From NCBI RefSeq assembly GCF_001579845.1, contig NZ_CP007440.1, forward strand, positions 4,176,029 to 4,240,028: 64,000 nt of DNA. The letters are read 5' to 3'. The first letter of the stretch is position 1, and each line of letters opens with the position of its first letter. The notes below the pieces were generated by a model, which saw nothing but the letters and a program-made list of their open reading frames with translations, had not been told where the DNA came from and did not search any database. This DNA comes from Rhodoplanes sp. Z2-YC6860. GTDB lineage: Bacteria > Pseudomonadota > Alphaproteobacteria > Rhizobiales > Xanthobacteraceae. The position numbers and the translations under genes are program-made. Below, piece after piece: positions 18,166-26,361 of this stretch.

Positions 18166-19149
18166 ATGACCGGCCGATCGGCGCTTTCAGGATGGAGCCG
18201 TATGGCGCTTTTGGCTGCGTTGGTCCTCGGCTCGATGCTCGGGCCGGCCGGCGCGGAGGATTTCCCGTCGCGGCCGGTGACCTTGATCGTGCCCTATGCG
18301 GCCGGCGGCACCACTGACATCGGCCTCCGGGCACTGGCCTCCGCGACCGAAAAGCACCTCGGCCAGTCGATCCTGATCGAGAACCGCACCGGCGTCGGCG
18401 GCGTGCTCGGCCCGATGCAGATGGCCTCGGGCGCCAAGCCGGACGGCTACACCATCTCCCAGATTCCGATCACGGTGTTTCGCTATCCGTTCACCGCGAA
18501 GACCACCTTCGATCCGCTCACCGACCTGACCTATATCATGAGCGTGTCGGGCTATACCTTTGGTGTTGTTGTCAGAACCGAAGCGTCCTGGGCAACGTTT
18601 CCGGCTCTCATGGCGGACGCCAAGGCCCATCCCGGCAAACTCAGTTATGGCACGCCCGGCGTCGGCACCACGCTGCATCTGACCATGGAGCAGATCGCCA
18701 AGCAGCGCGGCATCCAATGGACCCATGTGCCGTTCCGCGGCACGGCGGATTCCACCAACTCCCTGCTCGGCGGCCACATCGACCTGGTGGCGGACGCGAG
18801 CGGCTGGGCGCCGCTCGTCAACGGCGGGAAGCTGCGGCTTCTGGTGATCTGGAGCGAGCAGCGCAGCAAGAGCTGGCCGAACGTGCCGACGCTGAAGGAG
18901 GCCGGCATCGCCATGGTGTCGAATTCGCCGTTCGGGCTCGGCGGGCCGAAGGGCATGGACCCCAAGGTGGTGAAGATCCTCCACGACGCCTTCAAGAAGG
19001 GCATGGAGGAGCCGTCCTACCTGGAAACGCTGGCGAAGCTCGACCAGGAGCCGTTCTATCTCAACACCGCTGACTACCAGGCGTTCGTCGAGCGGACTTT
19101 TGCCGAGCAGAAGCAACTGATGGGGGAGTTGGGCTTTAAACCGGAGTAG
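18166..19149 (+). CDS. Bug-family (TctC-like) tripartite tricarboxylate transporter receptor
   Basis: 327-residue periplasmic binding protein. A signal peptide ends in PAGAE (about residue 30). The Bug signature FPSRPVTLIVPYAAGGTTDI follows, then IENRTGVGG, KPDGYTI, KLSYGTPGVGT, VPFRGTADS and the C-terminal VERTFAEQKQLMGELGFKPE. These proteins capture a carboxylate or related ligand for TctAB membrane partners. It is an orphan with no tctA or tctB beside it. The ATG at 18166 lies one base after the bioA stop; an upstream in-frame GTG at 18145 is less likely. Ligand unknown. Confidence 0.88.
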   Translation: MTGRSALSGWSRMALLAALVLGSMLGPAGAEDFPSRPVTLIVPYAAGGTTDIGLRALASATEKHLGQSILIENRTGVGGVLGPMQMASGAKPDGYTISQIPITVFRYPFTAKTTFDPLTDLTYIMSVSGYTFGVVVRTEASWATFPALMADAKAHPGKLSYGTPGVGTTLHLTMEQIAKQRGIQWTHVPFRGTADSTNSLLGGHIDLVADASGWAPLVNGGKLRLLVIWSEQRSKSWPNVPTLKEAGIAMVSNSPFGLGGPKGMDPKVVKILHDAFKKGMEEPSYLETLAKLDQEPFYLNTADYQAFVERTFAEQKQLMGELGFKPE

Positions 19150-19183
19150 GGCGGCGCAGTTCAATTTCACGGAGGCGCGAACC

Positions 19184-19333
19184 ATGATCCGCAAGCTCAA
19201 GTCCGGCGAATATCGCTTGTATTCCCGCAAGGCCGATCCGCGCACCGGCCGGCGCAGGAATCTCGGCACGTTCGGCTCGCGCAAGGCCGCCGAGAAGCAC
19301 GAGCGCGAGGTGCAGTATTTCAAGCGACATTGA
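19184..19333 (+). CDS. Small basic protein of 49 residues
   Basis: This short frame has a strong GGAGG site at 19171-19175 before the ATG. The product is rich in Arg and Lys and contains SGEYRLYSRKADP and a TGRRRNLGTF segment, ending in VQYFKRH. It looks like a small rhizobial protein with the pattern of the AP2/integrase-like DNA-binding strand region (sequence like GEYRLYSR...NLGTF), but I cannot assign a function. The frame is clean from start to stop, and its codon use matches that of the flanking genes. It is probably a genuine small gene too short for most gene finders. Confidence 0.7.
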   Translation: MIRKLKSGEYRLYSRKADPRTGRRRNLGTFGSRKAAEKHEREVQYFKRH

Positions 19334-19461
19334 CGCCGCGGCGCCCCACTTTCGAATTCAGTTTTCAAACAGCCAACGCTCCGCTGGTCCGGGGATTTGT
19401 TTTCGGACGCCCGGATGCGCCCGTCTCCCTGTTTTCCTTCTCTCTCCCGAACGGGAGAGGA

Positions 19462-19625
19462 ATGGAGCGCCGGGAGGCGCCACGGAGCTTGCGAGGCTCC
19501 GTCAGGCCAGCCTTGCGATCGGCCGGCCTGCGCGCCGAGCTTCCGGGACCCAATGCTGTGAGGGCAGTGGGGGTCCCGGGGCGCGCGGGCCCGTGCGAAG
19601 AGCCCGACGCCTCCCGGCGCTCCAT
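19462..19625. repeat. Large nested palindromic intergenic element
   Basis: The outer arms ATGGAGCGCCGGGAGGCG (19462-19479) and its exact reverse complement (19608-19625) bracket about 128 bases. Inside are further hairpins: GGAGC...GCTCC near 19484-19500, and a CCGGGACCC / GGGTCCCGG pair near 19544-19581. The whole can fold as a cloverleaf. Its form resembles mobile non-coding palindromes scattered in Bradyrhizobium-like genomes, but copy number cannot be judged here. Confidence 0.75.
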
Positions 19626-19798
19626 CCGCGGTCCGCGTTGTCGGCGGCCGCACCTTGCTCCGTTATCCGGCGTCGCGATCGATGACGCTTTCGACGAACC
19701 AAGGCGGGTCGATCTTGCACTAGGAGTAAGTACAAATCAAGAACAAAATTGCGAAACGGAAACGGATGCCCCGGGCCTCATCGCTCGTAAATTCTTGA

Positions 19799-19838
19799 TG
19801 TCCGTTTTGTGCCCGATAGCGACCAAGAGGCGGACGTC
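19799..19838. repeat. Diverged 40-bp intergenic repeat, copy 1
   Basis: Aligns without gaps to 22420-22459 with about 28 of 40 bases identical, and nearly all differences are transitions. Shared core pattern: TGTCYG, CCC, GACC, GAGGC, GAC. It is bounded by inverted TGTCCG and CGGACG, and a second ATGTCCG / CGGACAT pair follows at 19844-19873. Confidence 0.55.
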
Positions 19839-19893
19839 GCTTCATGTCCGAAAAGTTCACCACAAGCGGACATTCCGTTACAGACCGTACTGC

Positions 19894-20283
19894 TTATTGA
19901 ATCACTGCCTGACATTCGATTTCCACTAAAAAATCGGGATTGGGGAGGCCGAGCACGATAGCAGTCGTACGCGCCGGATAGAGCCCATTTCGAAAATACC
20001 GGGCATATACTTCGTTCATTACCGCGAAATCTTGCCGACGGGTGAGGAGTACGTTGACCTTTGTCACGCAGTCCCAGGCGGCCCCGGCCATTGCCAGAAT
20101 GCGACTGATGTTTTCCATGGCCTGTGTCATCTGGGCGGCAAAGTCCCCGGCGGCAACGCAACCATTGGAGTCGAAACCAGGAATGCCCGAAACAAAAATC
20201 TGTCGCCCAGCCTGAACTGCCAGCGACAGCGGCACGTCTCCTTGGAAGCAGCCCTCAGGTCGTAGGAACTTCAGATCGGGCAC
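19894..20283 (-). CDS. RidA family protein (reactive enamine/imine deaminase-like)
   Basis: 129 residues, the normal RidA length. The family pattern is clear: LAVQAGRQIFVSGIPGFD, AAQMTQAMENISRILAMAGA, VTKVNVLLTRRQDFAVMNEVYARYF, and YPARTTAIVLGLPNPDFLVEIECQAVI, with the Arg of the PARTT motif that binds the substrate carboxylate. RidA hydrolyses reactive enamines made by PLP enzymes; branches of this family also act in catabolic pathways. It lies 15 bases downstream of a Bug receptor on the same strand, so the pair probably belongs to one catabolic operon. Confidence 0.88.
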   Translation of the reverse strand: MPDLKFLRPEGCFQGDVPLSLAVQAGRQIFVSGIPGFDSNGCVAAGDFAAQMTQAMENISRILAMAGAAWDCVTKVNVLLTRRQDFAVMNEVYARYFRNGLYPARTTAIVLGLPNPDFLVEIECQAVIQ

Positions 20284-20298
20284 GGCTGTCCGCGGCCC

Positions 20299-21288
20299 CT
20301 ATTCAGTCTTGAGGTTGGCTGCCTTCATCAGCGGCCACCATCTTTGTATCTCGGCCCTCTGAAACGCGGCTAGTGCCTCGGGGGACCGCTCGGTCTCGGC
20401 GGGAAGCAGCATAAGCAGGTCGTTCTCCAGGCGACTTCTCACGTCATCGTGGTCGAGCGCATCGGTCAGCGCAGAATTCAGCTTGGCAATTCGGTTATCC
20501 GCAATTCCCTTTGGACCCCAAAATGCGAACCAGCCGGAGACAGTGAAGTCCGGGAGACCGGCCTCGGCAGTGGTCGGGATTTCGGGTGCGACGGCAAGGC
20601 GGGCGCTGGCAGCGACCGCATAGACTTTCAGATGGCCTGCCCGGGCGGAAGGAAGCACATCAGCTGGAAAGCCGACATAGAGGTCCACGTGCCCAGCCAA
20701 AAGATCCTGTACGGCGGGCGCAGATCCTCGGTACGGCACGAACTTCAGTTTTGCGCCTGTCTGACGTTCCAACAGCAATCCAGCGAGATGCATCACGCTT
20801 CCGGACCCATTAGTCGCCTGCAAGGCGTCGCCTTTTGCGCGCATCCAGGCAACGAGTTCGCGAAGATCGTTCGGCGGCAAGTCATTCCGGCTTGCGATCA
20901 CGAGGGGACCACGCGCAAGCAACCCAATCGCCGAAAAATCACTCTCGACATTGTGCGTGAGGGAGTAAACCGCCGCGTTGGCCACGTGAGTTGACCAAGT
21001 CCCCAATCCAAAAGTGTATCCGTCGGATGGGGCGCGGGCGATCCGTCCTGTACCGAGATTGCCGGCAGCGCCAGTCACATTCTCGAAGACAATGGGCTGA
21101 CCCAGCGTCACACGCATCCTTTCCGCCACAATGCGTGGCAAAATATCGGCCGATCCACCGGCGGCATACGGCACGACAAGCGACAGCGGCCGGGACGGAA
21201 AATCGTCAGTCGCGGCCGAAATTGGGCCGAGCGCGGGGATCACGGCGATGGCTGCCATGCCTTCTACAACGCGCCGTCGTGTCAGCAT
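20299..21288 (-). CDS. Bug-family (TctC-like) receptor
   Basis: 329 residues. The N-terminal LTRRRVVEGMAAIAVIPALGP resembles a Tat or Sec signal peptide. FPSRPLSLVVPYAAGGSADI, FENVTGAAGN, PSDGYTF, VPYRGSAPAVQDLLAGHVD and GWFAFWGPKGI are Bug signatures. It is a periplasmic receptor for an unknown carboxylate-like ligand, again without tctAB beside it. The gene precedes ridA on the minus strand and is divergent from a LysR gene across 123 bases, the classic arrangement of a regulator controlling a small catabolic operon. Confidence 0.88.
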   Translation of the reverse strand: MLTRRRVVEGMAAIAVIPALGPISAATDDFPSRPLSLVVPYAAGGSADILPRIVAERMRVTLGQPIVFENVTGAAGNLGTGRIARAPSDGYTFGLGTWSTHVANAAVYSLTHNVESDFSAIGLLARGPLVIASRNDLPPNDLRELVAWMRAKGDALQATNGSGSVMHLAGLLLERQTGAKLKFVPYRGSAPAVQDLLAGHVDLYVGFPADVLPSARAGHLKVYAVAASARLAVAPEIPTTAEAGLPDFTVSGWFAFWGPKGIADNRIAKLNSALTDALDHDDVRSRLENDLLMLLPAETERSPEALAAFQRAEIQRWWPLMKAANLKTE

Positions 21289-21411
21289 TGGTGGCCTCCC
21301 ACGAGAATATCGGCTTCAGCCCGCTATAGCCGCGTCCGGATAGAGGCACTATCAGTTATTTGTAGTCATAGCAGGTAGCTGCATATTTCAATAACGTAAT
21401 AGGAGTCTGGA
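21289..21411. promoter_or_regulatory. Divergent Bug receptor/LysR control region
   Basis: A 123-base intergenic region, lower in GC than the surrounding genes. GTTATT (21355-21360) and AATAAC (21390-21395) form an inverted pair with 29 bases between, spanning a probable LysR-binding and promoter zone. AGGAG at 21401-21405 serves the LysR ATG at 21412. The site is suggested by position and symmetry only. Confidence 0.4.
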
Positions 21412-22374
21412 ATGACCATGGCGACGGCTCGTCGACACATCAAGCTTCAGCATCTTGAGATACTGTGCGCCGTTGCGCAGCGAGGAAGCATGGGCAAAGC
21501 CGCTAAGCAGCTTGCCGTCTCTCAACCAGTGATATCGAAGGCCATAACAGAGCTGGAGCATCGCCTTGCAGTCCAGCTCTTCGATCGAAGTCCGCAAGGG
21601 GTTGAACCGACGAATTACTGTCGAGCTCTTCTGAAAAGAACTGTCGCGCTGCTCGATGACGTGGACGCAGCCGTGCAGGAAATCAGATTCCTTGGCGACC
21701 CCAATTCCGGAGAATTACGGATTGGCAGCACAGAGCCGTTGCTCGCCGGCATTGTCGCAGCGGCGGTGGAGTCGCTATGGCGCGACTATCCTCGTGTCGC
21801 CCTCCACACGATCCAAGCCGATACCGCGACTCTGCTCAATCGTGATCTGCCAGAGCGCCGGGTCGAACTGGCGGTGATACCGATAATTGGTACGAAACTG
21901 CGGGATGATCTGGAAGCGACCAAACTTTACGATGACTTCTGGCACGTGGTTGCCGGCGCCGACAATCCGCTCGTTCGACGTCGAAAGCTGACCTTGGCCG
22001 ACATTGCTGATGAGCCTTGGTGCGCGACGCCGCTCGACACGACGATCGGGTCTTTGTTGATCCAAGCCTTCCGAGTCGAAGGACTGCCGCCACCGCGCCT
22101 CCGGTTCTCGAGTGTTATGTCGCCGATGCTGGTGACGCGACTCCTGCAACAGAACAGAATGCTGGCCGTTATCGCGGATTCCCTGCTCAGCCACTTCTAT
22201 GCGGGGCGAATGCCGGTGAAAAAATTGCCGGTCGCGCTGCGAGCGCCGCCATTCGGCGTAGCGTTGGTTAGATTGAAGAACAGGGGCCTCACTCCAGTAG
22301 GGGAAATTTTTATGCAGTGTGCCAGGGAAGTGGCAAAGCCATTGGCTGATCGAACAATCCGAAAGCACGGCTGA
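21412..22374 (+). CDS. LysR family transcriptional regulator
   Basis: 320 residues with an N-terminal winged HTH: KLQHLEILCAVAQRGSMGKAAKQLAVSQPVISKAITELEHRL (about residues 10-52), then a type 2 periplasmic-fold sensor domain (about 95-310). It likely regulates the divergent Bug receptor-ridA operon in response to the imported ligand or a metabolite. The sensor contains GSTEPLLAGIVAAAV and VGEIFMQCAREV. A second in-frame ATG occurs two codons in. Effector unknown. Confidence 0.9.
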   Translation: MTMATARRHIKLQHLEILCAVAQRGSMGKAAKQLAVSQPVISKAITELEHRLAVQLFDRSPQGVEPTNYCRALLKRTVALLDDVDAAVQEIRFLGDPNSGELRIGSTEPLLAGIVAAAVESLWRDYPRVALHTIQADTATLLNRDLPERRVELAVIPIIGTKLRDDLEATKLYDDFWHVVAGADNPLVRRRKLTLADIADEPWCATPLDTTIGSLLIQAFRVEGLPPPRLRFSSVMSPMLVTRLLQQNRMLAVIADSLLSHFYAGRMPVKKLPVALRAPPFGVALVRLKNRGLTPVGEIFMQCAREVAKPLADRTIRKHG

Positions 22375-22419
22375 TGTCCGACATGGGTTATCCGCGTCGA
22401 TTTTGGCCGGTCCAGGCTA

Positions 22420-22459
22420 CGTCTGCTTTACACCCAATGGTGACCGTGAGGCAGACATC
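22420..22459. repeat. Diverged 40-bp intergenic repeat, copy 2
   Basis: Second copy of the element at 19799-19838, within the 186-base gap between the LysR and ABC-receptor genes. Flanking sequence at 22376-22415 also resembles 23592-23640 downstream of the ABC-receptor gene (shared GTCCGA, TGGGT, CGTCG and TTTTG blocks in the same order). The ABC receptor gene is therefore bracketed by related non-coding sequence. Confidence 0.5.
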
Positions 22460-22560
22460 CCGAATAGTCAGCTTCGTGCCAAATTGCAGACATCGGCGGT
22501 TGTCCTAAACATGTGTCATATTTCTCCGTGAGCGTTCATGAGTGAAACGAGAATCCAGAA

Positions 22561-23547
22561 ATGATGGACCGTCGTAGGCTTCTCGGATCGATCGGAGCTG
22601 TAGTTGTACCCTGGTCTGCGAGAGCTCGTGCTCAGACCGCACGTAAGATAGCGCGTATCGGAATTGTAAGTATCGGTGGTCCCAGCGCCGAAATGACTGG
22701 TCCGCTGCCTAGCAATCGCAATGTGCGTGCATTCCTGCGCGGAATGGCCGAACTGGGTTACGTTTTCGGCCGCGATTTTGTGACTGAACCGCGCGGCACC
22801 GAAGCGGCCACATCGATTGCCGAACTTGCTAATCTTCATGTCGATATGATCGTTGCTACTGGCGGCGGTGCAACGCTTTCCCTGCTTAAGCAGGCAACGA
22901 ACACAATTCCGATCATTATGACGGCCTCTCCCGATCCCGTGAAACAAGGCTTCGTGCAAAATCTGGCTCGGCCGGGAGGCAATTTTACCGGGATGAGTTT
23001 GCAGAGCCTTGAACTCACGGGCAAGCGTCTGCAAATCCTGAAAGAAATTGTGCCCGGAGCCGTTACGGTGGCGGTGTTTTGGGAACCAAACAATCCCGAA
23101 CTGTGGTCTATCGCTCAGGCATCCGCTCAAGTTCAGGGATGGAAACCCTTATCCGTCGAAATTCGCGATCCGTCTGACATTGCAATGGCGTTCAAGACCG
23201 CAGCTGAAGGGGGCGTTGGCGCGCTCCTGATACCGTCCTCTGGACTTTTATTTAGCCGCGCGAAGCAGATTACCGAACTGGCCGCACGCCACCGTCTTCC
23301 CGTAGTTTACGAGTTGAGGCAGTTCGTCGACGTCGGCGGGCTCGTCTCATATGGCGCCAACATCGAGGAAATTTGGCGACGTGCCGCAAGCTATGCTGAC
23401 AAGCTAATGAACGGTGCCAGTCCCGCCGAACTGCCTATTGAGCAGCCGACAAAATTCGAGCTGGTAGTCAATTCACGCACAGCGAAAGCGCTTGGATTGA
23501 CGATCCCGCCCGCCGTTCTCATCCGCGCCGACGATGTCATCGAATAA
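22561..23547 (+). CDS. ABC transporter substrate-binding protein (PF04392 type)
   Basis: 328 residues with a twin-arginine-like start (DRRRLLGSIGAVV) and a secretion-type leader. The domain is the ABC_sub_bind/TrpX-like fold: RIGIVSIGG, FLRGMAELGYVFGRDF, DMIVATGGGATLSLLKQAT, IPIIMTASPDPVKQGFVQNLARPGGNFTGMS and SYGANIEEIWRRAASYADKLMNGASP are all typical. Such receptors are numerous in Bradyrhizobium-like genomes, and the ligands are mostly unknown. No permease or ATPase gene is adjacent. Base composition is somewhat less GC-rich than in neighbouring housekeeping genes. Confidence 0.87.
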   Translation: MMDRRRLLGSIGAVVVPWSARARAQTARKIARIGIVSIGGPSAEMTGPLPSNRNVRAFLRGMAELGYVFGRDFVTEPRGTEAATSIAELANLHVDMIVATGGGATLSLLKQATNTIPIIMTASPDPVKQGFVQNLARPGGNFTGMSLQSLELTGKRLQILKEIVPGAVTVAVFWEPNNPELWSIAQASAQVQGWKPLSVEIRDPSDIAMAFKTAAEGGVGALLIPSSGLLFSRAKQITELAARHRLPVVYELRQFVDVGGLVSYGANIEEIWRRAASYADKLMNGASPAELPIEQPTKFELVVNSRTAKALGLTIPPAVLIRADDVIE

Positions 23548-23739
23548 GACATGCTAGGCATGACTTATCCGCCGATAGGCTTGTCTTTGTCCGATTTGGG
23601 TCAATCACGTCGTTTTGCCTTGATAAGGCGATGTCCGGCGTACCTCCGATTAATGCCACGGGAGCGGATATCGATTTCGAAGCAAAATGTGCCCGACTCG
23701 GAAGTCGCGACGACGCGACCTCAACCGACTGTCTCCCAG

Positions 23740-23845
23740 CCTCATGGGTGAGGGCGAGCCCGCGCGTAGCGCAAGCAAGCATCGCGAACCGTGCGGCCGC
23801 GCCGTCCTTCGAGACGCATTGCTCCGCGATGCCTTCTGGACGAGG
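23740..23845. repeat. Palindromic intergenic repeat, family member A (degenerate)
   Basis: Begins CCTCATGGGTGAGGGCGAG and contains CCTTCGAGACGCATTGCT then a partly decayed end GGACGAGG. The central CCTTCGAGACGCATTGCT is identical in the copy at 35866-35960, which shows the same order of elements. It lies in the 326-base gap between the ABC-receptor gene and rimO, which holds no gene that I can support. Confidence 0.75.
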
Positions 23846-23873
23846 GCGGAGAGAGAACGGTGCCAGATGACAG

Positions 23874-25238
23874 CTAGAATCCGACCACAGTGCCGTGCAG
23901 GTCGTACTCGTCGGCGCGGTCGATCTTCACCGTCGCGATTTCGCCGACGCGGAGCGGTCTGCGGCTCGCCACATAGACCGCGCCGTCGATCTCCGGCGCG
24001 TCGCCCTTGGAGCGGCCCTTGGCGACCGAGGGGCCGACCTCGTCGATGATCACCTGCTGGCGGGTGCCGACCTTGCGCTTCAGCCGCTTCGTTGAGATCG
24101 CCTGCTGGCGCTGCATGAAGCGATGCCAGCGCTCCTCGACCACATCCTTCGGCACGGGAGCGGCGAGATCGTTGGATACCGCGCCGGCGACCGGTTCGTA
24201 GCGGAAGCAGCCGACGCGATCGAGGGCGGCCTCGTCGAGCCAGTCGAGCAGCAGTTCGAAGTCCTGATCGGTCTCGCCCGGGAAGCCAACAATGAAGGTC
24301 GAGCGCAGGGTGATGTCGGGACAAATCTCCCGCCAGCGCGCGATCCGCGTCAGCGTCTTCTCCTGCGCGGCGGGCCGCTTCATGCGTTTGAGCACATCGG
24401 GCGCTGCGTGCTGGAATGGAATGTCGAGATAGGGCAGCACCACGCCCTCGGACATCAGCTCGATGACGTCATCGACATGCGGGTAGGGATAAACGTAATG
24501 CAGCCGCACCCAGGCGCCGAGCGTGCCGAGTTCGCGGGAGAGATCGAGGAACCTGGCCTTGACCTCGCGGTCCTTCCACTGGCTCGCCGCATATTTGATG
24601 TCGACGCCATAGGCCGAGGTGTCCTGCGAGATCACCAACAGCTCTTTGACGCCCGCCGTCACCAGCCGCTCGGCCTCGCGCAGCACGTCGGCGGCGGGCC
24701 GCGACACCAAGTCACCGCGGAGCTTGGGGATGATGCAGAAGGTGCAGCGGTTGTTGCAGCCCTCGGAAATCTTCAGATACGCATAGTGGCGCGGCGTGAG
24801 CTTGATGCCCTCGGGCGGCACCAGGTCGAGAAACGGATCGTGCTGCGGCGGGGCGGCCTTGTGGACTGCGGCGACCACGCTCTCATATTGCTGCGGACCG
24901 GTGATCGCGAGCAGGTTCGGAAACTTGGCCGTGATCTGCTCGGGCTCCGCGCCCATGCAGCCGGTGACGATCACCTTGCCGTTCTCGGCGAGCGCCTGGC
25001 CGATGGCGTCGAGCGACTCCGCCTTGGCGCTATCGAGGAAACCGCAGGTGTTGACGATGACGAGGTCGGCGCCCTTATGCTCGCGGCTGAGCTCATAACC
25101 TTCAGCGCGCAGCCGCGTGATGATGCGCTCGGAATCGACCAGCGCCTTCGGGCAACCGAGCGAGACGAAGCTCACCGCCGGCGCCGTCTGGGCCGTGGTT
25201 TTGGAGTTGGGTTTTCTGGTGGCGCGGGGTGTTTTCAC
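23874..25238 (-). CDS. rimO: Ribosomal protein S12 methylthiotransferase RimO
   Basis: 454 residues of the radical-SAM methylthiotransferases. The N-terminal MTTase domain has [14 protein letters not shown] (Cys29), NTCGFLDSA (Cys65) and VTGCMGAEP (Cys94) for the auxiliary cluster. The radical-SAM motif is CNNRCTFC (161, 165, 168). A C-terminal TRAM domain (about 385-454) ends in [11 protein letters not shown]. RimO methylthiolates Asp88 of S12. The first 20 residues are a basic low-complexity extension. The gene is monocistronic as far as can be seen. Confidence 0.95.
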   Translation of the reverse strand: MKTPRATRKPNSKTTAQTAPAVSFVSLGCPKALVDSERIITRLRAEGYELSREHKGADLVIVNTCGFLDSAKAESLDAIGQALAENGKVIVTGCMGAEPEQITAKFPNLLAITGPQQYESVVAAVHKAAPPQHDPFLDLVPPEGIKLTPRHYAYLKISEGCNNRCTFCIIPKLRGDLVSRPAADVLREAERLVTAGVKELLVISQDTSAYGVDIKYAASQWKDREVKARFLDLSRELGTLGAWVRLHYVYPYPHVDDVIELMSEGVVLPYLDIPFQHAAPDVLKRMKRPAAQEKTLTRIARWREICPDITLRSTFIVGFPGETDQDFELLLDWLDEAALDRVGCFRYEPVAGAVSNDLAAPVPKDVVEERWHRFMQRQQAISTKRLKRKVGTRQQVIIDEVGPSVAKGRSKGDAPEIDGAVYVASRRPLRVGEIATVKIDRADEYDLHGTVVGF

Positions 25239-25368
25239 CGGCGATCAGCTATAGGCGATTGACCGCCAAATCAAGGCGGAACGGCCGTAAAGGCTTGGCA
25301 GCGTGAAGATTTGCCGGCCAACACCCAGTTTCGTAAGCTTTGCCTGTCGCGCACCAGGAGGCTGGGTC

Positions 25369-26346
25369 ATGGAGCGAAGACGATTTCTGGCCTATGGCGC
25401 TGCCGCGGCCAGCGCCGTTCTTGCGTCGGGCCTGGCCCGCGCGGAATCGTTTGCCGGCAAGCAGATTCGCCTGATCGTGCCGTTCCCGGCCGGCGGGCCG
25501 ACCGACATCGTGGCGCGGCCGCTGGCGCAGATGCTCGGCGACGCGCTGAAGGCCACGGTCATCATCGACAATCGCGGCGGCGCCGGCGGTTCGCTCGGCG
25601 CCGATGCGGTGGCGAAGTCGGCGCCGGACGGCCACACGCTGCTCATGGCGACGGTCGGCACTCATGCGATCAACACCAGCCTGTACAAGAAATTGCCCTA
25701 TGACGCGGTGAAAGATTTCACGCCGATCGGGCTCGTCGCGACGGCGCCGGTTGCGATCGTCGTGCATCCATCGGTCCAGGCGCACAACGTCGCAGAACTT
25801 GTCGCGCTCGCTAAACGCAGCAGCGGCAAACTGAACTACGGCTCGGCCGGCGTGGGCACACCGGGCAATCTCACGGGCGAGATATTCAAGGCCGCGTCCG
25901 GCATCCAGCTCCAGCACGTGCCGTATCGCGGCAGCGCACCCGCATTGACTGACCTGATCGCGGGCCAGATCACGCTGATGTTCGACCCGCTGCAATCCGT
26001 GTTGGCGAATGTGCTGGGCGGCAAGATCCGGGCGCTGGCGATCAGCAGCAAGACGCGTTCACCGGTGCTGCCGAGCGTGCCGACCATCGCCGAGTCCGGT
26101 TATCCGGGTTTCGAGGCCACCGCGTGGTGGGCGGTGTTTGCTCCAGCCGGTCTTGCGGCCGACGCCACGGCCGCGTTGTCCGATGCGACCGCCAGGATCG
26201 TGCGCAGCGGCGATTTCCGCGCCAAGCTCGAGCCGTTGGGCGTCGCGCCCATGGCATTGAGCGGCGCGGCGTTTGCCGACTTCCAACGGGCGGAGCTTGC
26301 CAAGTGGGGCAAGGCGGTGCGCGACTCCGGCGCCAGCATGGACTAA
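25369..26346 (+). CDS. Bug-family (TctC-like) receptor upstream of aconitase X genes
   Basis: 325 residues. ERRRFLAYGAAAASAVLASGLARAES is a Tat-like signal peptide. Bug signatures are IRLIVPFPAGGPTDIVARP, IIDNRGGAGGS, APDGHTLLMATVGTHAIN, GSAGVGTPGNL, and VPYRGSAPALTDLIAGQI. I chose ATG 25369, eight bases after AGGAG. Fifteen bases after the stop the aconitase X large-subunit gene begins, so the ligand is probably the substrate, or a precursor of the substrate, of that dehydratase (for example a hydroxyproline-like or hydroxy-acid compound). That link is inference. Confidence 0.88.
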   Translation: MERRRFLAYGAAAASAVLASGLARAESFAGKQIRLIVPFPAGGPTDIVARPLAQMLGDALKATVIIDNRGGAGGSLGADAVAKSAPDGHTLLMATVGTHAINTSLYKKLPYDAVKDFTPIGLVATAPVAIVVHPSVQAHNVAELVALAKRSSGKLNYGSAGVGTPGNLTGEIFKAASGIQLQHVPYRGSAPALTDLIAGQITLMFDPLQSVLANVLGGKIRALAISSKTRSPVLPSVPTIAESGYPGFEATAWWAVFAPAGLAADATAALSDATARIVRSGDFRAKLEPLGVAPMALSGAAFADFQRAELAKWGKAVRDSGASMD

Positions 26347-26361
26347 GCGGGACGACAGGGA

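Larger units (their letters stand above)
19334..19893. other. Gene-free repeat-rich region
   Basis: About 560 bases with no convincing gene. It holds a short hairpin of the form CTCTCCC/GGGAGAG at about 19441-19459, then a large nested palindromic element (19462-19625). A lower-GC stretch follows with TGTCCG/CGGACA palindromes (about 19799-19873). A 199-residue open frame spans most of it but is Arg/Pro-rich and follows the palindromes, so I treat it as spurious. Confidence 0.7.

Noticed and set aside
19330-19929. A 199-residue open frame across the repeat region on the plus strand
   Set aside because: Its product is Arg/Pro-rich and follows the palindromic repeats, has no recognised domain, and overlaps the 49-residue gene at its start and the ridA gene at its end.
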